A stretch of 64,000 bases of DNA from Maritimibacter sp. (GTDB taxonomy: Bacteria > Pseudomonadota > Alphaproteobacteria > Rhodobacterales > Rhodobacteraceae): assembly GCA_002695005.1 (NCBI GenBank), contig NZNT01000026.1:62001-126000 (forward strand), given 5' to 3'. The notes beneath the pieces are model-generated. The model made no database searches. It had not been told where the DNA came from and worked only from the letters and a program-made list of their open reading frames with translations. Numbering within the stretch: position 1 is the first letter of the stretch; each line of letters begins with the position of its first letter. Both the position numbers and the translations under genes were made by a program. Of the stretch, positions 60,524 to 64,000 are shown one piece after another.

Positions 60524-61996
60524 TCAGCACTCCTCTCTGCTGGGTGCCGCATCGGGCGACAGGGCGCGTACCGTCTCGAGCACGACCCGATCTGCCCCGT
60601 CACGCAGCGCGGCCGTCTCGGCAGCGTCGCGCAGGGTCTTCGCGGCGGAAATTCTTGTCAGAACCGGATGGCTCGCGACGATCTCATCGAGTGCGCGGGC
60701 GGCATCTTCGTCCCAGGGGAAGTCACGCTTGAGCGGCGTCGGCGTCGCCGAGACCGCATCCATGTCGCTCGCGAGCGGCAGAATGTGGAACAGCGCGTCG
60801 AACAGCCCGTTACAAACTTCCTGAAGCAGATAGGTCGCCCCGGCATAGCCCATCATCGGCGTGCCGGTGGCGCGGCGGATCGCGGCGCCCGGAAAACTTG
60901 CCGGGATGAAGGCGGGCTTCGGCCCGTGGCCCCCGGCGCTTTCGGCCAGGTACATCTTCTCGTTGATCGAACCCAACACGATCAGCGGGTGTTTCTGCGA
61001 AATCATCGCACGCACCGCGACGTTGTCAGTCTTGGTCCCGGCCGAGCGGGCGACAGCGAAGGCGCAAGGCAGTCCCATGTCGCCTTCAAGGAAATGGCGG
61101 ATACCGCGGGCATAGGTTTCGTTTGCGACAATCGCAAAGCTCGCCGTCGCGAAGAAGTCTTGCGTGACCGACCGCCACAGATCCCAGAGCGGCTTGATCG
61201 TCGAGTGCTTCTCGCGCTCGATGAACGGTTCCGGGTCGAGGCCTGTCAGATCACCGAGCTTGCGCAAGAAAAGCGTGGTCGACTCGACCCCGATGGGCGC
61301 TTGCAGATAGGGCTTGCCCAGCACCTCGCACAGTCCACGACCGAATTCACGATACATGCAGAGGTTGACGTCGGCATTCACCAGCTTGCGCATTTCGGCG
61401 ACATGGGAGCCCAGCGGCATCACCATGTTGACCTCGGCCCCGATGCCTTCAACCAGACGCCGGATCTCGGCAAGGTCCGAAGGCATGTTGAACGTGCCGT
61501 ACATGGGTCCGAGAATGTTCACGCGGGGCTTGTCACCTTCGGCGCGCTTGGCCTCGGTCGGCATCCGACCCTTTGTCATCCCGAACTCGGTAAAGGCCCA
61601 GGTCATCGCCCGGTCCGCCGACTGCCATTGATCCTCGTCGATCGTGCGCGGCAGGAACCGCTGAATCGAGGTGCCCTGAGGCGTGACGCCGCCGCCGATC
61701 ATCTCGGCGATCGACCCCGTGACGACCACCGCAGGCAGCGCGGGGTCCAGCGCCTCCCAGGCGCGCTTCATCGCACCCTCGGTCCCGGCCCGACCAAGTT
61801 CTTCCTCGCCAAGTCCCGTCACGACGATGGGCAGCTCATGCGGCGGAAGGGCATCGGTATAGTGGAGAACCGACGTCACCGGCAGGTTCTCGCACCCGAC
61901 CGGTCCGTCGATCACGACCTGAAGGCCCTTGATGGCGCAGAAGGCATAGACCGCCCCCCAGTATCCTCCGGCCCTGTCATGATCCTGGATCAGCAT
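60524..61996 (-). CDS. bchZ: Chlorophyllide reductase subunit Z
   Basis: 490 residues, nitrogenase-like catalytic subunit. Early block [18 protein letters not shown] and Cys35 in [31 protein letters not shown] is in the C-terminal half. With BchY and BchX it reduces ring B of chlorophyllide a. Its ATG shares one base with the bchY stop (TGATG). Confidence 0.95.
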   Translation of the reverse strand: MLIQDHDRAGGYWGAVYAFCAIKGLQVVIDGPVGCENLPVTSVLHYTDALPPHELPIVVTGLGEEELGRAGTEGAMKRAWEALDPALPAVVVTGSIAEMIGGGVTPQGTSIQRFLPRTIDEDQWQSADRAMTWAFTEFGMTKGRMPTEAKRAEGDKPRVNILGPMYGTFNMPSDLAEIRRLVEGIGAEVNMVMPLGSHVAEMRKLVNADVNLCMYREFGRGLCEVLGKPYLQAPIGVESTTLFLRKLGDLTGLDPEPFIEREKHSTIKPLWDLWRSVTQDFFATASFAIVANETYARGIRHFLEGDMGLPCAFAVARSAGTKTDNVAVRAMISQKHPLIVLGSINEKMYLAESAGGHGPKPAFIPASFPGAAIRRATGTPMMGYAGATYLLQEVCNGLFDALFHILPLASDMDAVSATPTPLKRDFPWDEDAARALDEIVASHPVLTRISAAKTLRDAAETAALRDGADRVVLETVRALSPDAAPSREEC

Positions 61997-63567
61997 CAGA
62001 TCATCTCCTGCGCCTTGCGGGCGCGTTCTTTCTTTTCGAGTTTCTTCTGGTTCAGCGCGCGGAAATCCGGACGCAGGTTCGGTGCGCCTTCCCAGATCCC
62101 GGCGGTGTCGCCCTGACCCACGCCCTCGAAGAAATCGCGCATCCGGCCCATCCGGGCCTTGCCCGCGATGGCCGCATTGACCACTTCGGCAAGGCTTCCG
62201 GCACCCGCCGGCCCCATGAGGGGGCGCGCGGAAATCAGATTGGTGAAATAGAGCGCCGGCGTTCCACGCTCCTTGGCCTTCTGCACCACCGGCGTCGTGC
62301 CGATGGCGAGGTCAGGAGCGAACGCTTCCATCGCGGCGCAATCGTCTTCGAGCGAGGCCCGGAATTTGACGGTCGCCCCACGGGCGCGCAGCCACTCGGC
62401 ATCATCCGCCGACCAGGGCGACTTGGCGCAGGCTGTTCCGACGTACGGCACCTCGGCCCCGCTTTCGATAAGGAGGCGGGCGACGATGAGTTCGCTGCCT
62501 TCGTACCCCGAGACCGTCACGCGGCCGTTGATCGGCGCTGCGGCGAGCGCACCCTTGATCGCGGGCAGGAAAGCGTTTTTCGCAGCGGCGATGTCTTCGG
62601 CAGAAACGTTGAACGCATTTCCGACGGCTTCGAGCCAGTTGGCGGTGCCTTCGACGCCGACCGGTGCAGAGCCGATGATCGGACGTCCGGCGGCTTCGAA
62701 CTCGCGGATGGCGGCGGTGTAGAACGGGTGAATCGCAGCGACCGCGCCGCAATCGAGCGCGGCATATAGCTCGCGCCACTCGCGACACGGGACCACGGGT
62801 CCAGCTGCGATGCCGAGTGGGGCGAGCATCTGGCCGATCATCACGGGATCGGCCGGGAACATCTCTCCCAGAAGCGTGAGTGTCGGACGATCCGATACAC
62901 CGCCTTCCGGGGCGGGAACCGGACCGGCCTCGACCTCGGCGCGGGCGTAGTTGAGCATCGCACCTGCGAGCACGTCCTTCGCTTCCGCGTGGGTCGGCAC
63001 ACCGAAGCCCGGCACGTCGATCCCAATGATGCGCACGCCGTTGATCTCGGAAGGAAGAAGCCGAAGCGGCACACCCGATGCCGTCGGCACGCAGAGATTG
63101 GTGACGATGACGGCGTCGAACTGGTCCGGGTCTGCGAGTTCGTGAACCGAGTCTCGGATGTCCTCGAACAGCTTGCCGGTCACGAGCGTTTCCGAATTGA
63201 ATGGGACATAGCCCACCGACCGGCGCGCGCCGTAGAAATGCGAGACAAAAGTCAGCCCGTAGACGCAGCAGGCGGAGCCGGACAGGACCGTCGCGACGCG
63301 CTTCATCCTGAGACCCACGCGCAGGCTTCCGAATGCCGGGCACATCGACTGCGGCTTGTCATGCGGGCCCTGCGGGTAGTCTGCGGCATATTGATCGAGG
63401 ATTTCCGACGATCCCGCCGCGCGGGCGGCCTTTTCGAACTCGGCACCGGACTGGCACGAAAGCCCGTCCACGGCCTGAGGCGCGGCTTGTGGCGTGGCGG
63501 AAGTTGCCTCCTCGCCGCGGATCACGTCGACCTCGGCGCTGTCGTCATATGTGACTTCGCCTGTCAT
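61996..63567 (-). CDS. bchY: Chlorophyllide reductase subunit Y
   Basis: 523 residues. It includes [18 protein letters not shown] and [27 protein letters not shown], with the Cys residues for the inter-subunit [4Fe-4S] cluster, and the ending [16 protein letters not shown]. The N-terminal 60 residues are acidic and variable. The start ATG at 63565-63567 overlaps a small upstream ORF by four bases rather than following bchX directly. Confidence 0.95.
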   Translation of the reverse strand: MTGEVTYDDSAEVDVIRGEEATSATPQAAPQAVDGLSCQSGAEFEKAARAAGSSEILDQYAADYPQGPHDKPQSMCPAFGSLRVGLRMKRVATVLSGSACCVYGLTFVSHFYGARRSVGYVPFNSETLVTGKLFEDIRDSVHELADPDQFDAVIVTNLCVPTASGVPLRLLPSEINGVRIIGIDVPGFGVPTHAEAKDVLAGAMLNYARAEVEAGPVPAPEGGVSDRPTLTLLGEMFPADPVMIGQMLAPLGIAAGPVVPCREWRELYAALDCGAVAAIHPFYTAAIREFEAAGRPIIGSAPVGVEGTANWLEAVGNAFNVSAEDIAAAKNAFLPAIKGALAAAPINGRVTVSGYEGSELIVARLLIESGAEVPYVGTACAKSPWSADDAEWLRARGATVKFRASLEDDCAAMEAFAPDLAIGTTPVVQKAKERGTPALYFTNLISARPLMGPAGAGSLAEVVNAAIAGKARMGRMRDFFEGVGQGDTAGIWEGAPNLRPDFRALNQKKLEKKERARKAQEMI

Positions 63568-63716
63568 GCCGCCCCCTGAACGGGCGGAAACCCGTCGGTG
63601 CCCGTCTTGGCGATGTCCTTCAGAAGGCGCAGAATCTGCTCCGGACGGGCGTTTTGCAAAAGTTGCCGGGTGATCTCGTCACGCGCCGGTCCGCGCAGGG
63701 CGTCATGCGTCGTCAT
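63564..63716 (-). CDS. Small unknown protein between bchX and bchY
   Basis: A 50-residue frame that starts at ATG 63714-63716 within the last codons of bchX (14-base overlap) and stops at TGA 63564-63566, overlapping the bchY ATG by four bases. It reads as a credible helical protein: ITRQLLQNARPEQILRLLKD forms an amphipathic helix, with a short Gly/Pro tail. No membrane segment, no Cys. The exact fit between two coupled genes suggests it is translated, if only to couple bchY to bchX. Function unknown. Confidence 0.55.
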   Translation of the reverse strand: MTTHDALRGPARDEITRQLLQNARPEQILRLLKDIAKTGTDGFPPVQGAA

Positions 63717-64000
63717 AGATCACCTCCAGGCTTTCGGTCGGGACTGCGTTCTTGCCGCGCATGTCGGCGTCCGTCGCGGGTTCAAGCGTGATTCCCTCGC
63801 CGGTTTCGGACCCGTCGAACAGGCCGAGCAGCCCGTCTTGGTCGAGCGGCGTCGGGCGCACCGGGGGTGCAAGCGAGACGGCCTCGGCCAACTCGGCGAA
63901 CAGGCCACCCCATTGGCTCTTGGCGGAGCCGACGATCTGGTAATTTGCCGACTTCTTGCGCAGGTCATCGTCCTGCGGGATCGCGGCCAGCACGGGGATG
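63703..64000 (-). CDS. bchX: Chlorophyllide reductase iron protein X, C-terminal fragment
   Basis: The last 98 codons of BchX are in the window; the N-terminal P-loop part lies beyond position 64000. The fragment contains SAKSQWGGLFAELAEAV and ends LEVIYDDA, matching BchX C-termini. BchX is the NifH-like ATP-dependent reductase for BchYZ. Its stop lies within the start of the small ORF that precedes bchY. Confidence 0.92.
   Translation of the reverse strand, partial: IPVLAAIPQDDDLRKKSANYQIVGSAKSQWGGLFAELAEAVSLAPPVRPTPLDQDGLLGLFDGSETGEGITLEPATDADMRGKNAVPTESLEVIYDDA

Noticed and set aside
60122-62116. 664-codon antisense frame over bchZ and pufQ
   Set aside because: Lies opposite well-identified genes and has no protein-like features.

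Overview
The window is a GC-rich alphaproteobacterial segment, most likely from a Roseobacter-group member of the Rhodobacteraceae (Rhodobacterales), living as an aerobic anoxygenic phototroph. The indicators are a photosynthesis gene cluster (PGC) with pufQ, pufC, cycA and hemA in the roseobacter arrangement, the oxygen-dependent cyclase gene acsF with no bchE in view, a PpsR/PpaA regulator pair with matching TGT-N12-ACA operators, and a PhaA-type Na+/H+ antiporter operon. I saw no rRNA, tRNA, CRISPR array or insertion sequence.

Positions 1-32,700 are mostly housekeeping and accessory metabolism. In order they hold: the end of a capsule ABC exporter (kpsM fragment, kpsT, kpsE); an ornithine-cyclodeaminase family gene and purU; the Mrp/Pha antiporter operon phaA(B)CDEFG; a 3-oxoacid CoA-transferase pair; an envelope-type region (SEL1 protein, UbiA-like prenyltransferase, two large unknown proteins, one SUMF1-fold protein); pta(MaoC)-ackA; the 5-oxoprolinase genes pxpABC; xylA with a LacI regulator; and a TetR-flanked operon of monooxygenase, BASS transporter, epimerase and SDR.

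Positions 32,692-64,000 are the PGC. The minus-strand units bchG-pucC-like-bchP and ppaA-ppsR are followed by a regulatory gap with three PpsR operators. A plus-strand operon of about 16 kb then runs bchFNBHLM-lhaA-puhABC-(unknown)-acsF-puhE-hemA-cycA. From the far end, the minus-strand superoperon bchX-(small ORF)-bchY-bchZ-pufQ-pufB-pufA-pufL-pufM/C runs towards it, with dxs behind. Together these make bacteriochlorophyll a (5-aminolevulinate, Mg chelation, cyclisation, reduction, esterification), isoprenoid precursor, reaction centre, LH1 antenna, assembly factors and the electron donor cytochrome c2. bchI, bchD, bchC and all crt genes are absent and presumably lie beyond the right edge or elsewhere.

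The most striking observation is that pufM and pufC form a single uninterrupted reading frame of 702 codons. A strong internal ribosome-binding site and ATG remain where pufC would normally begin. As one polypeptide it would have a membrane-topology conflict, so this is either a true reaction-centre M-cytochrome fusion, a nested gene pair, or a one-base error in a G5 run. Two small unexplained genes, one between bchX and bchY and one between puhC and acsF, are also worth attention.
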